From positions 1-54,328 of the forward strand of contig PNKZ01000030.1 in assembly GCA_013822735.1 (NCBI GenBank): 54,328 nt of DNA. The letters run 5' to 3'. This document shows, piece by piece, positions 9,581 to 20,200 of the stretch. The notes beneath the pieces were generated by a model. The model was not told the origin of the DNA and searched no databases. It worked only from the letters and a program-made list of their open reading frames with translations. Origin of the DNA: Pirellula sp. GTDB lineage: Bacteria; Planctomycetota; Planctomycetia; Pirellulales; PNKZ01. The translations under genes and the position numbers were made by a program. Within the stretch, counting starts at the first letter, position 1; each line of letters starts with the position of its first letter.

Positions 9581-10873
9581 ATGCCGCAGCCTTCAGGCCC
9601 GCAATCTCGTTCCGTTTCGCGCCGTCGCTTCCTGCAAACCTCTGCGGCCGCCTTGGCAGCGCCGTATTTTGTGCCGCGCTCGGCCTTCGGCGCCAACGAG
9701 CGCGTCGTGCTCGGCTTTATCGGCGTGAAGAACCAAGGCACGGCGAACCTCAAGAAGTTCCTCGCGCACGACGGCAAGCTTTGCGACGTGGCAGCCGTAT
9801 GCGACGTCGATTCGAACGTGCTCGGCACCGCGCAAGCGCTCGCCGCCAAATCGACGGGTCGCACGGTCGATGCATCCGACGACTATCGCAAGCTGCTCGA
9901 ACGCAAAGACATCGACGCCGTAGTGATCAGCACGCCCGACCACTGGCACGCTCGCATGACGATCGACGCCTGCAACGCCGGGAAGGACGTCTACTGCGAG
10001 AAGCCGCTTACGCACACCATCGTCGAAGGGCGCAAGATGGTCGACGCCGCCCGCTCCCAAAAGAAGATCGTGCAAACCGGCTCCCAGCAGCGCTCGGACG
10101 CGAAGTTTCGTCAAGCCTGTGAGCTCGTTCGCTCCGGACGCATCGGCAAGTTGGAAACCGTCTTCGTCGGCATTCCGAAGCCCAACCATCCCGGCAAGCC
10201 GATTCCCGATAGCGATCCCCCCGCCGAACTCAATTTCAACATGTGGCTCGGCCCGGCTCCCGATCGCGCCTACAACAAGAACCGCGTCCACTACAACTTC
10301 CGCTTCTTTTGGGATTACTCCGGCGGCCAGATGACGAACTTCGGCGCTCACCACATCGACATCGCCCATTGGGGCATGGGCATGGACGATTCCGGGCCTC
10401 TGGAGATCGCGGGAGTGGCGACGTTCCATCCGGAGCATTGGCATGAAGTCTCGGAAACTTGCCGCGTGACCTATAAGTATCCGAACGACGTGACGATGAT
10501 CGTCGGCCAGCAACAGAAAGACATTCCGATGGGGGCGACGTTCGTCGGCTCCCAAGGCAAGATCTACGTCACCCGCGGCAAGATCGTCGGCGAACCGGCC
10601 GACGTCCTCAGCGAACCGCTCGGTGAGAGCGACGTCAAGCTCGCGGTGAGCACGAACCACCAGTTGAACTTCCTCGAATGCTTGAAGTCGCGCGCGTTGC
10701 CGATTTGCGACGTCGAGATCGGCCACCGCGCCGCGACGGCATGCCATCTCGGCAATATCGCCGTCCGTACCGGCCGCAAAATCACGTGGGACTCGGCCAA
10801 GGAACAGATCGTCGGCGACGATGCGGCCCAAGCGATGACGCTGCCGAAGTACCGCTCGCCGTGGAGTATCTAA
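9581..10873 (+). CDS. Tat-exported Gfo/Idh/MocA family oxidoreductase
   Basis: 430 residues. The N terminus has a twin-arginine export signal (SRRRFLQ at 13-19, then an Ala-rich core) as is usual for planctomycete members of this family. The NAD(P)-binding Rossmann domain begins VVLGFIGVKNQG. VYCEKPLTHT carries the conserved Lys of the EKP motif, and GAHHIDIAHWGMGMD carries the conserved His of the C-terminal domain. These enzymes oxidise or reduce sugars, inositols or related polyols, and the exported planctomycete versions are thought to act on periplasmic carbohydrates. The specific substrate is unknown. The 149-nt gap upstream implies its own promoter. Confidence 0.92.
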   Translation: MPQPSGPQSRSVSRRRFLQTSAAALAAPYFVPRSAFGANERVVLGFIGVKNQGTANLKKFLAHDGKLCDVAAVCDVDSNVLGTAQALAAKSTGRTVDASDDYRKLLERKDIDAVVISTPDHWHARMTIDACNAGKDVYCEKPLTHTIVEGRKMVDAARSQKKIVQTGSQQRSDAKFRQACELVRSGRIGKLETVFVGIPKPNHPGKPIPDSDPPAELNFNMWLGPAPDRAYNKNRVHYNFRFFWDYSGGQMTNFGAHHIDIAHWGMGMDDSGPLEIAGVATFHPEHWHEVSETCRVTYKYPNDVTMIVGQQQKDIPMGATFVGSQGKIYVTRGKIVGEPADVLSEPLGESDVKLAVSTNHQLNFLECLKSRALPICDVEIGHRAATACHLGNIAVRTGRKITWDSAKEQIVGDDAAQAMTLPKYRSPWSI

Positions 10874-10888
10874 AGCGGGAATCTGCAG

Positions 10889-10910
10889 GGAACGCCCTCT
10901 GTGGCGTTCC
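10889..10910. terminator. hairpin between convergent genes
   Basis: GGAACGCC and GGCGTTCC form a perfect 8-bp stem around a 6-nt loop in the 42-nt gap between the oxidoreductase (+) and methyltransferase (-) stops. Neither side has a clean T run, so it is a plausible but imperfect bidirectional terminator. Confidence 0.45.
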
Positions 10911-10915
10911 GCGCG

Positions 10916-11752
10916 TTACTTCTTCCGCAACACGAACACCGCGTCCGACAACCGATTGTCGAACTTCGCGGGTCGCTCCAGGTCGTAGTCGAAGTCGTAG
11001 ACGCCGCAAAGCTCCAGCTCCGGCACCTGCGCCAGCATCTTCCGCCATTGTGCGGCGTTGTAAAGCCGCAAGTCAAACTCATCGACGAGCCGAAACTCTT
11101 TCGCCGGCTTTCGTACGAGCATCGAAATGCGGCACCGCTCCAAGCGCGTTCGGCGGCTACTTTCGATGACGCGAAGCGTGTAATGAATCCGCGTCGTGCC
11201 GCGCTCGGCCGTCCAACGCTCAATGCATTCCAGCGATGCGTCCGGCGGCAGCAAATGCATTCCCAATACGAACACGCCGCCGGGCCGCAGCGCGCGGGTC
11301 GTGCAGCGTAGATGCCCCAGCGCCGCTTCGTCAGTCGTCAGATGGCGAAACGTATTGAACGTATTGAAGGCCGCATCGACCGGCTCCGGCAAGCGAAAGT
11401 CGACCATGTCGGCTTCAAACACCCGGGCCGACAACTTCCCGCGTGTGATTCGCTTGGCTACGTAATCCACCATCTTCGGATTGTTGTCGAAACCGAGCAC
11501 TTCGTACCCGCGCCGCGCCATCTCGACGACGAGCCGCCCGCCGCCGCAGGCAGGCTCCAACATCCGTCGCACCGGGCCGCGCGCGTATTTGGCGAATGCC
11601 GCATCCAAAAACTCCGCCTCGGCCGGCGTTTCATCGGCAAAGGCCCAATCGAAGTATTGAGGATAGTCGTACCAGTTTTCCGTTTTTGGATGTGCTTTAT
11701 CTTTTCTCCCCTCGCCCCTTGCGGGAGAGGGGCCGGGGGTGAGGGGCGCCAT
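10916..11752 (-). CDS. class I SAM-dependent methyltransferase with repeat-derived N terminus
   Basis: 278 residues from the ATG at 11752. The family-like part begins at NWYDYPQYFDWAF, followed by SAM motif I LEPACGGGRLV, GFDNNPKMVDY, and FNTFNTFRHLTTDEAALGHL, a layout typical of small-molecule methyltransferases. Residues 1-16 (MAPLTPGPSPARGEGR) are encoded by a dispersed GC-rich repeat. No ATG, GTG or TTG occurs in frame between the repeat and the homologous region, so the repeat apparently supplies the start. Upstream on the same strand are the SUKH genes, about 200 nt away. A functional link to the toxin locus is not indicated. Confidence 0.8.
   Translation of the reverse strand: MAPLTPGPSPARGEGRKDKAHPKTENWYDYPQYFDWAFADETPAEAEFLDAAFAKYARGPVRRMLEPACGGGRLVVEMARRGYEVLGFDNNPKMVDYVAKRITRGKLSARVFEADMVDFRLPEPVDAAFNTFNTFRHLTTDEAALGHLRCTTRALRPGGVFVLGMHLLPPDASLECIERWTAERGTTRIHYTLRVIESSRRTRLERCRISMLVRKPAKEFRLVDEFDLRLYNAAQWRKMLAQVPELELCGVYDFDYDLERPAKFDNRLSDAVFVLRKK
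11704..11749. repeat. dispersed GC-rich intergenic repeat (LTPGPSPARGEG type)
   Basis: A block of the form CCCCTCGCCCCTTGCGGGAG, then AGGGGCCGGGGGTGAGGGG, with inverted CCCCTC/GAGGGG ends. Read on the - strand it gives LTPGPSPARGEG, a peptide I know as a recurrent translation of a dispersed DNA repeat in unrelated bacterial annotations. Here it forms the 5' end of the methyltransferase gene. Confidence 0.75.
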
Positions 11753-11838
11753 TTCTTCTACCACCCCCAACTTCCGCTTCGCCTTCACTACGCTTGCCAC
11801 GCTTAGTAATCCTCTCCATTCCAACTACCGATCGCCAA

Positions 11839-11943
11839 CTACAGCCAAGCCTCCCAGGCTTCGGCCATCCGCTTCACACTTCGCCCTGCGGTTCGATGTA
11901 GTTTATAGCTTGCGTCGATCCAAGCGCCGAGCCAATCGTGCAT
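11839..11943 (-). CDS. possible 34-residue ORF or gene remnant
   Basis: An ATG 16 nt after the stop of the last SUKH gene opens a 34-codon frame, MHDWLGAWIDASYKLHRTAG and on, ending AEAWEAWL. It is amphipathic and Trp-rich. It could be a tiny gene in the immunity operon, a decayed fragment or chance. No ribosome site is obvious. Confidence 0.15.
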   Translation of the reverse strand: MHDWLGAWIDASYKLHRTAGRSVKRMAEAWEAWL

Positions 11944-11959
11944 GAAAAGTGCGCGACCG

Positions 11960-12511
11960 CTACGCGTCCCACGGCAATGGGACGTCCCGAAAGCTAAGCA
12001 GGTCGGGATCCTTCGCAAGCACTTTGTCTTGATCAAACGGCCAGTAGGTGTCCTCAAAGTCGCCAAGCTCCGGGCTGAGGATTTCCTTCTCGAGGACAAA
12101 CTCCAAGAAGTGCTCCAAGTCCGAAGCCACGATATAGGCTGCAGCTTCACGATCGCTGATCGGCTTCACAAACACAATCGGCCGGCCTTCGCCGAATTCT
12201 TCTTGAGTCACCATGACCCAATAGTTGCCGCAACCATCATTCAAGATGGGGATCCATTCTCTCTCAGTCCATTCCGGGAATATTTCGTAGACGTCGTCAA
12301 ATTTGAAGTAGTCGCGTTCCGTTCCGTAGAAGTCGCAACGCGCGACCCTCGGGCCGTTGGAGATCGCGAGCCACTCGCGCATCTCCTTCGGAAACTCGAC
12401 GCCGACGCGTTCCTCGCATTCCTCGATCTGCGCGCGTGTCGCCCCGGCGCTCGCGACATCGCTTGGCCACCGCGCAGCCTCAAGCAGCGAAAGAATTCGT
12501 TTGCGATTCAT
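11960..12511 (-). CDS. SMI1/KNR4 (SUKH) family immunity-type protein, copy 3 from the toxin
   Basis: 183 residues. The SUKH fold is recognisable from its core: an N-terminal helix, EFPKEMREWLAISNGP, a WIPILNDGCGNYWVMV strand pair, then EEFGEGRPIVF and a C-terminal helix DLEHFLEFVLE. The C-terminal tail WPFDQDKVLAKDP/VPLPWDA is almost the same as in the neighbouring copy, so the two are recent duplicates. SUKH proteins are the best known immunity proteins of bacterial polymorphic toxins, usually binding nuclease toxins. The start at ATG 12511 lies 7 nt after the stop of the upstream copy, which implies one transcript. A frame extension upstream runs into that copy and is not used. Confidence 0.9.
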   Translation of the reverse strand: MNRKRILSLLEAARWPSDVASAGATRAQIEECEERVGVEFPKEMREWLAISNGPRVARCDFYGTERDYFKFDDVYEIFPEWTEREWIPILNDGCGNYWVMVTQEEFGEGRPIVFVKPISDREAAAYIVASDLEHFLEFVLEKEILSPELGDFEDTYWPFDQDKVLAKDPDLLSFRDVPLPWDA

Positions 12512-12518
12512 ATGCGGG

Positions 12519-13073
12519 CTACGCTTCCCAAGGTAACGGTACGCCGTGAAACTTGAGCACTTCGGGATCTTTGGCAAGGACCTTTTCGCGCTCGAACGGC
12601 CAATAGCGATCGTGCTGTCGATTCCCTTCGGCTAGAAGGATTTCGTCTTCCAACACGAATTCGAGGAAATGGCCCAGGCTCGAAGCGGCAAGGTAACACG
12701 GAACGTCGTCGTCCTCCACCGAGTTTATAAAGACGACGGGATAACCCGCGCCAAATTCGCCCTGCGAGGCGACCACCCAGAAGTTTCCGCACCCATCGTT
12801 CAAAATGGGAATCCATCCCCGCTCGCGCCACTTCGGACAGACTTCATACTCCTTATCAAAGGTGTGCAGGCTATCGCTTATCCCGCAAAACAGACACGGC
12901 CCGGCGATGGGACCGTTGGAGATCATCAGCCACTCCTGCACGTCCGGCGGTAATCGAATACCGGTCCGCTCTTGATACTGGTTGATCTCGTCTACGGTTG
13001 CAGGACCGCGCAGCGGCCCGTCGTCCGTTTGCCGAACAGCCTCAATCAGCGAAAGAATACGCTTACCGTTCAT
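12519..13073 (-). CDS. SMI1/KNR4 (SUKH) family immunity-type protein, copy 2
   Basis: 184 residues. Closely related to the downstream copy: both start MN.KRILSL.EA, share IPILNDGCGN(F/Y)WV, a (Q/E)EFG-like block followed by PVVF, and the tail WPFEREKVLAKDP and VPLPWEA. The middle (SNGPIAGPCLFCGISDS) differs most, as expected of a partner-binding face. It follows the first SUKH gene after 35 nt, in the same orientation as the toxin gene. Its role as an antitoxin to an HNH-type tip is inferred from the family and location. Confidence 0.9.
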   Translation of the reverse strand: MNGKRILSLIEAVRQTDDGPLRGPATVDEINQYQERTGIRLPPDVQEWLMISNGPIAGPCLFCGISDSLHTFDKEYEVCPKWRERGWIPILNDGCGNFWVVASQGEFGAGYPVVFINSVEDDDVPCYLAASSLGHFLEFVLEDEILLAEGNRQHDRYWPFEREKVLAKDPEVLKFHGVPLPWEA

Positions 13074-13108
13074 CGCCTACTGTGAACGATCGTGCTGATG
13101 CAACGCTT

Positions 13109-13681
13109 CTAAACCTCCCAGGGATACCGAGCGCCGTGAAAGGCGAGAATCGCCGGATCGTTCTCTTGGATACGCTTCTTACGAGCGTCAGGATCACGTT
13201 CATATGTACTCATTATACCCTTGGTACGAATCAGGTGCGCCACCTCGACTTGACGCACCAAGAAGTGCTGCAAGTCGGAAGCTTCAATACAGGTCGGCTT
13301 GTCGAAACCTTTATCGATATCGAAATAGACAATCGGATAACCTTCGCCGAACTCTTGCTGTGTCGCCATTGCGCAATAACAGCCACAGGAATCCCCGCCG
13401 ATCGGAATCCAACGTTTGTCTCGCCAATTCGGAATTATTTCATACAACTTACCGAACGCTTCAGTCAGCGCACCGGGCACCCCGAAGTAATGATCAAAGC
13501 TACCGGAGATTTGGGGGCCATTCGTAAGCATCACCCAAGCTTTGAAATCCTCTGGAAAGGCGAAGCCCATTTCTTGCTCGTATAGCGCAACGCGTTCCGC
13601 CGAAGCCCCGCCGGGAATTATCCAAGGCGCTCCGGCTTGATACTTCCGTAACAAAGATTCGATTCTGTTTGCATCAAACAC
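13109..13681 (-). CDS. SMI1/KNR4 (SUKH) family immunity-type protein, toxin-proximal copy
   Basis: 190 residues, more diverged than the other two: FAFPEDFKAWVMLTNGP, RWIPIGGDSCGCYCAMA, then QEFGEGYPIVYFD and the tail ILAFHGARYPWEV. Its GTG start at 13681 lies only 2 nt after the TAA stop of the giant toxin gene, and the likely ribosome site (TTGAGG) is inside the last toxin codons, so translation is probably coupled. It is therefore the best candidate for the cognate immunity protein. The two further copies may be duplicates retained against variant toxin tips. Confidence 0.92.
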   Translation of the reverse strand: MFDANRIESLLRKYQAGAPWIIPGGASAERVALYEQEMGFAFPEDFKAWVMLTNGPQISGSFDHYFGVPGALTEAFGKLYEIIPNWRDKRWIPIGGDSCGCYCAMATQQEFGEGYPIVYFDIDKGFDKPTCIEASDLQHFLVRQVEVAHLIRTKGIMSTYERDPDARKKRIQENDPAILAFHGARYPWEV

Positions 13682-13683
13682 AA

Positions 13684-14241
13684 TTATGCCTCAAGTAGTT
13701 TATTGAAGTACTGCCCAAACGTCTTATCGATTACTTCCGCGCGTCTCATGACCTCTTCTGCGGTTGGATCCCGACCGAGCTTCTCAAACTTAATGCGAAA
13801 TTTGTTCCATGACGCCTTAAACTGAGTATGCAAATTGATGTGATGACCGGTATCGATCGCGAAGATATTGTCTAGATCGTTTGGATTCATTTCTGGGAAT
13901 AAGTGTGCCCATTCTAGTGGTATCCGATGATGCACCTGTGAATAGTTCGCATTCATCATTGCCTTTGCGCGTATTTCAAACAGAATTTTTGAGTGATCTC
14001 GTAACAGTTGCTTTTGAGCCTTGTCGAGGGGCACTTTCAGCCCGTCTGGCGCGCGATCGTTCAAAAGCCGTTGCGCCGAACGAAGCGCTTCGTTGTACAA
14101 TTCATTGCTTGCGTACGCACCACTAAGTAGGTCCTTGTTGGCCTCGCCTAGTACCTCCAGTTGCACCTGCCTTGCTGGATCACCCTTTTCCAAACCACGG
14201 AAAATGATGCCCTTCAGTTTGGCGCAAGCACTGCCGCCGGC
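13684..14241 (-). other. C-terminal nuclease tip, HNH/EndoVII (His-Me finger) type
   Basis: About 185 residues after the Hint domain. The core is VHHRIPLEWAHLFP (His4426, His4427), then NPNDLDNIFAID, then GHHINLH (His4455, 4456, 4460) followed by TQFKASWNKF. Paired histidines, an NxxN block and HHxxxH before a W/F helix are the hallmark of toxin nucleases of the HNH/EndoVII superfamily (related to the WHH, LHH and GH-E groups). I cannot assign the exact subgroup. About 100 helical residues connect it to the cleavage site. Confidence 0.75.
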
Positions 14242-17200
14242 GTTGTGGACCCAAATTCCTGAGTCGCCGACGAAGTACGTGTGGAAATCGGCTACGGCGA
14301 AGTTGTGGGTCGTGAAGGTTTCGCCCGACGCGGCTTCTTCCGTCGTCAAATCCTCCACGACCGCCTCTTGGCCGGTCGAAAGCTGCAGGCGGTAACCGGG
14401 CTGCAACGCTTTTAGCTCGACAAACTCGTCACGCTCCACGACGTAGAAAGGGTGCTCCCCCGTGCCGACGACGCGCTCAACCTGATCCGAACCGTCGACT
14501 CGATACGTCAGGTGATATAGCAGCGTCGGCTGGGTCGTGAACGTATTGAGAACTGGTCGCAGACCTTGCGCGCCGGAGATCGGATCTCGCGACAAGACTT
14601 GATCGCCGGCTCGAATCTGCTCGATTGGAATCAAGCCGCGATCGGTATGAACCGGCGTGCCGGCGACGAAGCAGAGTTCGTAGAATTCAACGCTGTTATA
14701 AAAGGCAACGATTCGATCGATCGTGCGTAAAATGGCCGGCCTGGCAACGTCGCAGCCGTCAAAATCCCAGTCTCCGACCTTCTCGGCAATTCTCGCGAGC
14801 TTGCCGGCTTTCACTGCTTTATCGAGGCCGAAGGTCGCAAAGGTGGCTGCGATCTCGAACTGCAAGGCTCCGATAACACGTCCTCTCGCCTCCCACGAAA
14901 GGCCGAGGAGTTCATCCTTGATCGCCGCTAATATCTGCAGACCGATTTCGACGTATGAACCATATTCCGCGCCGAGTCGATTCAGTTCGGCGCTGTCGCC
15001 ATTGAGATACGCATTGATGGCATCCTCGCCGTCGTTGAACACCTTTTCAAAGATGTCGCCTATCTTTAGTGCCACGTCCACGGCTTGGGCCAAAGCGATG
15101 ACTTCTTCATCCTTGGAGAGGTCGGCTCCGAACATCCATCGGAAAGGTACCGTGGCACCATAGTATGCGCCTTTCACGCCAAACTTGATCAGGTTCCACG
15201 CGTCCTCAACCATCCCCCAAACACCGTCCAGGTAGAATCCTTTCATAAGACCGATCTGGTATTCCGTCATTTCGCGAAGCGACGGAATGTAGTCGATCGG
15301 TTCGCCCCGTTGCTCGCTTACTTGCACGACCGCGGCGTGCGCGTCCGGTTCCGTCGGTTCGTTGGGGTCGGGTAGCGGGTCGGGTTCGGCCGGTGGGGCG
15401 GAGTGGCCGGCTACGTAGTAGTGACCGTCGAGTTGCTTGGTCAGGCGTCGAACGCCGTCTTCCGTCGGCACGCCTTCGATGGTGCGGAGGAAGAACTCCG
15501 GACCTTGCACTTGCATCAGGTAGGCATGGTAGACGCCCGGCTCGGTCTTATCGACGAGTTGCGCGCCGCTAAAGGCCAGGGAGTAGCCGTCGAAGCCGCC
15601 GCCGCCGGAAACCGTTGGTGGGACATGCACGCCGGTGAGCACTTGCGTGTTGACGCCGGTCTCCAACACCTTGATCGCGAGCTGCACCAAACCCCACGGC
15701 GCGTAGCTCAACAAGGCGTCAAACTCGTCAACAATCGTCGGATCGAGCGCGGCGCCTGCCGGAAGTTCCAGACGCCAGAGCGTGTCGGCGCTGCGGAAGT
15801 CGCCGCTACCGACGGCGGTTTCCGTCAGAAGCACGTCGATCCATTCGTCTCCCTCGCGTCGTACTTGCAGCAACAGTTGTCGAGCTGCTTCCGGATCGGT
15901 CGAGGCTTGCCATCGCAGGCACACTTCTACTTCCGAGCCGAGTTCGAAATCAATCATCGCGTCGTTGATGCCTGCATAGACGCCGGAGCCGGCATTCCCC
16001 GGTTCGACGAAGACGGCCGCCTGAGAGATTCCCATGGCGCGTTGTGATATGAAAACAACCGCGGCTTCGTTCGATTCCGGCGTCCAGCCTGCCGGCAGTT
16101 GCAGGCGCGTTACGTGTTGGGCATCCGTAAAGATGCCGCTGCCGACTTCTGTTTCCGTCAGCGACGTCGGCGTCGCAGTCGGCGCTCCGGTGCTGACGGT
16201 CGCGCTCATGACGCGCCGGCCGTCGGGTTCGGTGCCGGTGAAGTTGAAGACGACGGCGACCTGTGGCGCGTCGATCGGCTCCGACGCGGGCGGGATTAGC
16301 GTGATTTCGCCGGCCCAAGTGATGGAGCCGACGCTATGCCCGTTAGGATGCCGCGCTTCGACCTTCACCACATTGCGGCCGGGCATCAAGGCGAGGCCGG
16401 ACAGCACCTGGGAGAAGGTCGCCGAGAAGTCGTACGGCTTGCTAAGCGAATTAAAGCGTTCCTCTTTCGTGACGTCGGCGTCGATCACCGCAGTCGGCTC
16501 CACGGCGCCGTTGAGGTAGACGTACACCTTGTCGATAGTGCCCGCGGCGCCTTCTAGAGCGTCGAGTGAAGCGCCGTCGATTTCTCCCGATACCGAGATA
16601 TCGCCGACGATCTGCGTGCGATCGGCGTTAAAGCGCAGGTTGGAGAAGTTGAGGTTCGTGATCTTGACGGTCGGCAGGTCGCTGGATTTCTCCAAGACGG
16701 AAACCGGCCGCACGACGTCATGCTGATCGGCTTCGACGAAGCTGAAGTCGATCACGGTGGTCGCCACGGTATCGGCGACGCCGCCGGCCTGATCTGCGGC
16801 ATTGAATGCGTCGCCGTCGGGGATCAGTTCGACGGTGATCCGTTCACCGGCCACGCGCACTCCCGGTGCCACGGCTTCGACCCATAGTCGCCATTTGCCT
16901 TCGCCGAGGTAGGCGGACGCCGGCAGGTCCGACAACTTGTACGCCACATCGGGCGCCAAATAGTCGCCGCCGTCTTTGAGACTCGCGGATTCGCGCGAGG
17001 CGACGCCGTCCTTCGTCCACAGACGCAGTCGGCCCGGCGCCGCTTCGTACCAGACGCGGCCGGTCGACGTCACATACTGCTCCATTTGCGACGGATCGGA
17101 AGCGTCGTAATGGAACATCACGGCCGCTTTCGAGAGGTCGAGCAAGTCGCGATTCGTCTCGAAGATGATCGGCGTGAACGCTCCGCCGGCGTTGGGATCT

Positions 17201-20200
17201 TCGTTTTCGAACTGATCCATGCCGTCGGCGAAGTTCGGAACGTTGTCGCCGTCGGTATTGCCGTTGTTGACCCAGAGCACTTTGCCGGGACGTGCGGCAT
17301 CCGACGGGATATCTTCGTTGCGTTCTTCGATATCCGTGCGGCCCGGATCCTCGTCGGCGTCGTCGTTGTCGGAATCGATATCGAGATCAAACTTGAGGGC
17401 CGTGGCCGTGACGACGTCGGTGGCCGTGAATGAGCCGATCGTGTAGCGCGCTTCGATCACGATATCGCGCTTCGCCGTACTGGCCGCCTTGGCTTCGACC
17501 CAAATGGTCAAACCTTCGGCGGGCATCAGCTTCGGCTCGATTTGCAGCACGCCGTTCTGCAGCGTGATTTCGTTCTGCCGCGTCGGCTGGCTCCAGAAGC
17601 GCACGTTGCCGGCTCCCTGCGTCACCACCAATTCCATCTGGGCGCCGTCGAGAACCAACGGCGGCCGTTGAATTACCAGCCGCATCAGGTCCTGCTCGTT
17701 GCGACCCCGGTGACGCACATAAGCGCTCCGGCCGTCGGCCATGTGGTCGAGTTCGAGCGACTTGTCGAACGTGATCGACTTCTCGTCCTCGTCGATCGCC
17801 GTGATCTTCACTTCCTCACCGGGTCCGTCGACCGTATGGATGACGATGACGTCGCCGACTTGGAAGTATTTCACCTCTTCGACGACGATTTCAGTCGATC
17901 CTTCCATAGCTCCGGACGTGATGCGACGCGGACCGACGGCGACGACGAAGTTGTCCTGGGCGTCGGCCACGGAGTCGCCGTCGGTGTCGTCGACGTTCGG
18001 CGACGTGAAAGCCCCGACGTCCCGTTCCAACATCTCATCTTGTAGCCAACCGTTGCCGACGGCGGTCTCACGATAGTTGCCGCCGGAGATGTCGAGATCG
18101 ACCTGCACCACCGAGAGCATCACGCTGTCCGTTTTGACTATCGCGAAGTTCGGCGCGGTGATGGTGAAATCGAGATGAACTTCTCCGCCTTGGAGGCCTT
18201 CGAGATAGACTTTGTCCGGAACTTCTGAAAGGTTCTGCCACCCGTAGTAGGGCACTTCAACGAGCGGCGCGTCCGAAGCGGAGTTGTTCGGGTCGATCAT
18301 CCAGATGCGCACGCGGCCGAGGCCGTATTGCGATAGCTGGACGCTCCAGCCGGAAGCCGTCGATTCGTTAAACGTAAACGAGAGCTGCGCCTCTACCAGA
18401 TCGCGCGTCGCATCACTAATGTCGGCGCGCGTCGGAGTCTGGTCGTAGTCGGTCACGCCGTCGTTATTGTCGTCGTCGTCGTTGACGGCGAGAATCTTGC
18501 CGGGAGATTGAGTTTCGAACGCCGGCTCGGAGTTTTGTCCTACCGGAATGTTTGCGTGCGGGTCGTCGGTTTCGTCGATTGGGCCGTCGTTGTTCGAGTC
18601 GACGTTGATGTCCGGGTTGTCGTAATCGTGAATTGGCTTGGTGAGGACGTAGCTATATTTTTCTACGCCGTCCTTTTTGAGCGTGATGCGCACGCTCACT
18701 GTTTCGTCCTCTTCGGGTTCGTTGTCGTTTATGACCGGAACCGTAATGGTGACGTTGCTACCCGAACTCACGCCTTGAGTGCCTGAGGTCGCCTCGTAGT
18801 CTTGCCCTACACGGGCCGTGCCGTCGATCGCTTCATACTCCAATGTCCAGCCGTAGAAATTCGACGAATCCGGCATGCTCGAACGAACTGTAAACTCGAA
18901 CTTGACGGGGAATGTCTCCGTCCATTCTTCTCCATCGAGTAAACCAGAATCCGACATGGGGGTGACCAGCGGAGTCGCTTCCGGCGGGCTGTAGTCAGGA
19001 TCGCTCGGATCAAACGTCACCCACTCGTCGCGGCAGGCATCGTAGTACTGATAGACGCCGTTGCCGAGTTCTTGATAGTCGGTGTATTCGGGGAAGCCCA
19101 TGCAACACCAACACCACTCGTCGTCGCCGTCCCCGTCGCCGTCACCCGTATCTTCAGCGCTGTCGTTGATCGTCCCAGTGCCGCGCAGCACGGTGCCGCT
19201 CTGGAAAGCCGCGTTGACCGGATTGCTCAGATCGACGTAGTAGATCTCGCTGCCTTCGTCGCGGGCGTCGTCCGAAAGGATGTCGACCTTGATCGTGTTG
19301 GACGATTGTCCGGGGTTGAACGTCAAGGTGGTGGTCGTCGGAGCGTGATAGTCGCCGGTACCGGCCGTACCCGCGGTCACGGCGAAGGTCACCGTCACGG
19401 GATCCATCGAGAAATAGGCGACGCCGTTCTCATCAACGAGCGACACCGTAAACTCGGCCGGCGTGGAATCGTCATCGTCGCCGCCGTCGGGCTCTTCGGT
19501 GGTCACGTCTTCGATCTGCAGGTAGAGCTTCTTATCGGTGATTTCTCCCTTGCCGAGATCGTCGCCGAGCAGCACGTTCTCGCGTGCGCTCAGGAGCACA
19601 TAGAACGTCTCCTTGGCGTAGTCGTCTTTCTTGTGATCTTCGATGATCGTGACTGCGATCTGCTTCTGCGTTTCCCCGGGCTCGAAGATCAACCGACCGC
19701 CGGTGCCGACGTAATCCTTCCAAGCAAGTGCGGCGTGCTCGTCGCTTTCGCCATTGCCTTCGTCTGCTCCGTCCAGCGTCGTGTAATCAATTACAATCCG
19801 GCGGCCCGACGCCGAACTCAGCGTCACGTTGAAATAGGCGACGCCGTCAGATTCGACGAGCGCAACGTCGTCGATACTCACGGTCGGGAGATCATCGTCG
19901 TCAACGATGGTTCCGGTTGCCCGACCGTCGAGTATTTCGGCGTTCTGCGCGTTGGTGAGTCTGACGAAGAATTGCTCGTCTTGTTCGTCGCGCTGATCGT
20001 TGATGATGCTGACGTTGACGGTTTTCCATTGCTCGCCGGCGGCAAACGTCACGGTCTCGTAAAGGTCGGCAATGTCTTCCGACCACTGCGTCGTGTAATC
20101 CTCTCCGTAGACATCGACGGTGATTTCCTTCTGGCTCGCACGATTTAGGTAAAGCGTGAACGTGGCCACACCCGCCGCTTCGTTCACGATAACGTCGGCT

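Noticed and set aside
19072-20148. 358-codon + strand frame inside the giant protein region
   Set aside because: Opposite the Calx-beta repeats; Val/Asp-rich low-complexity product of repeat antisense.
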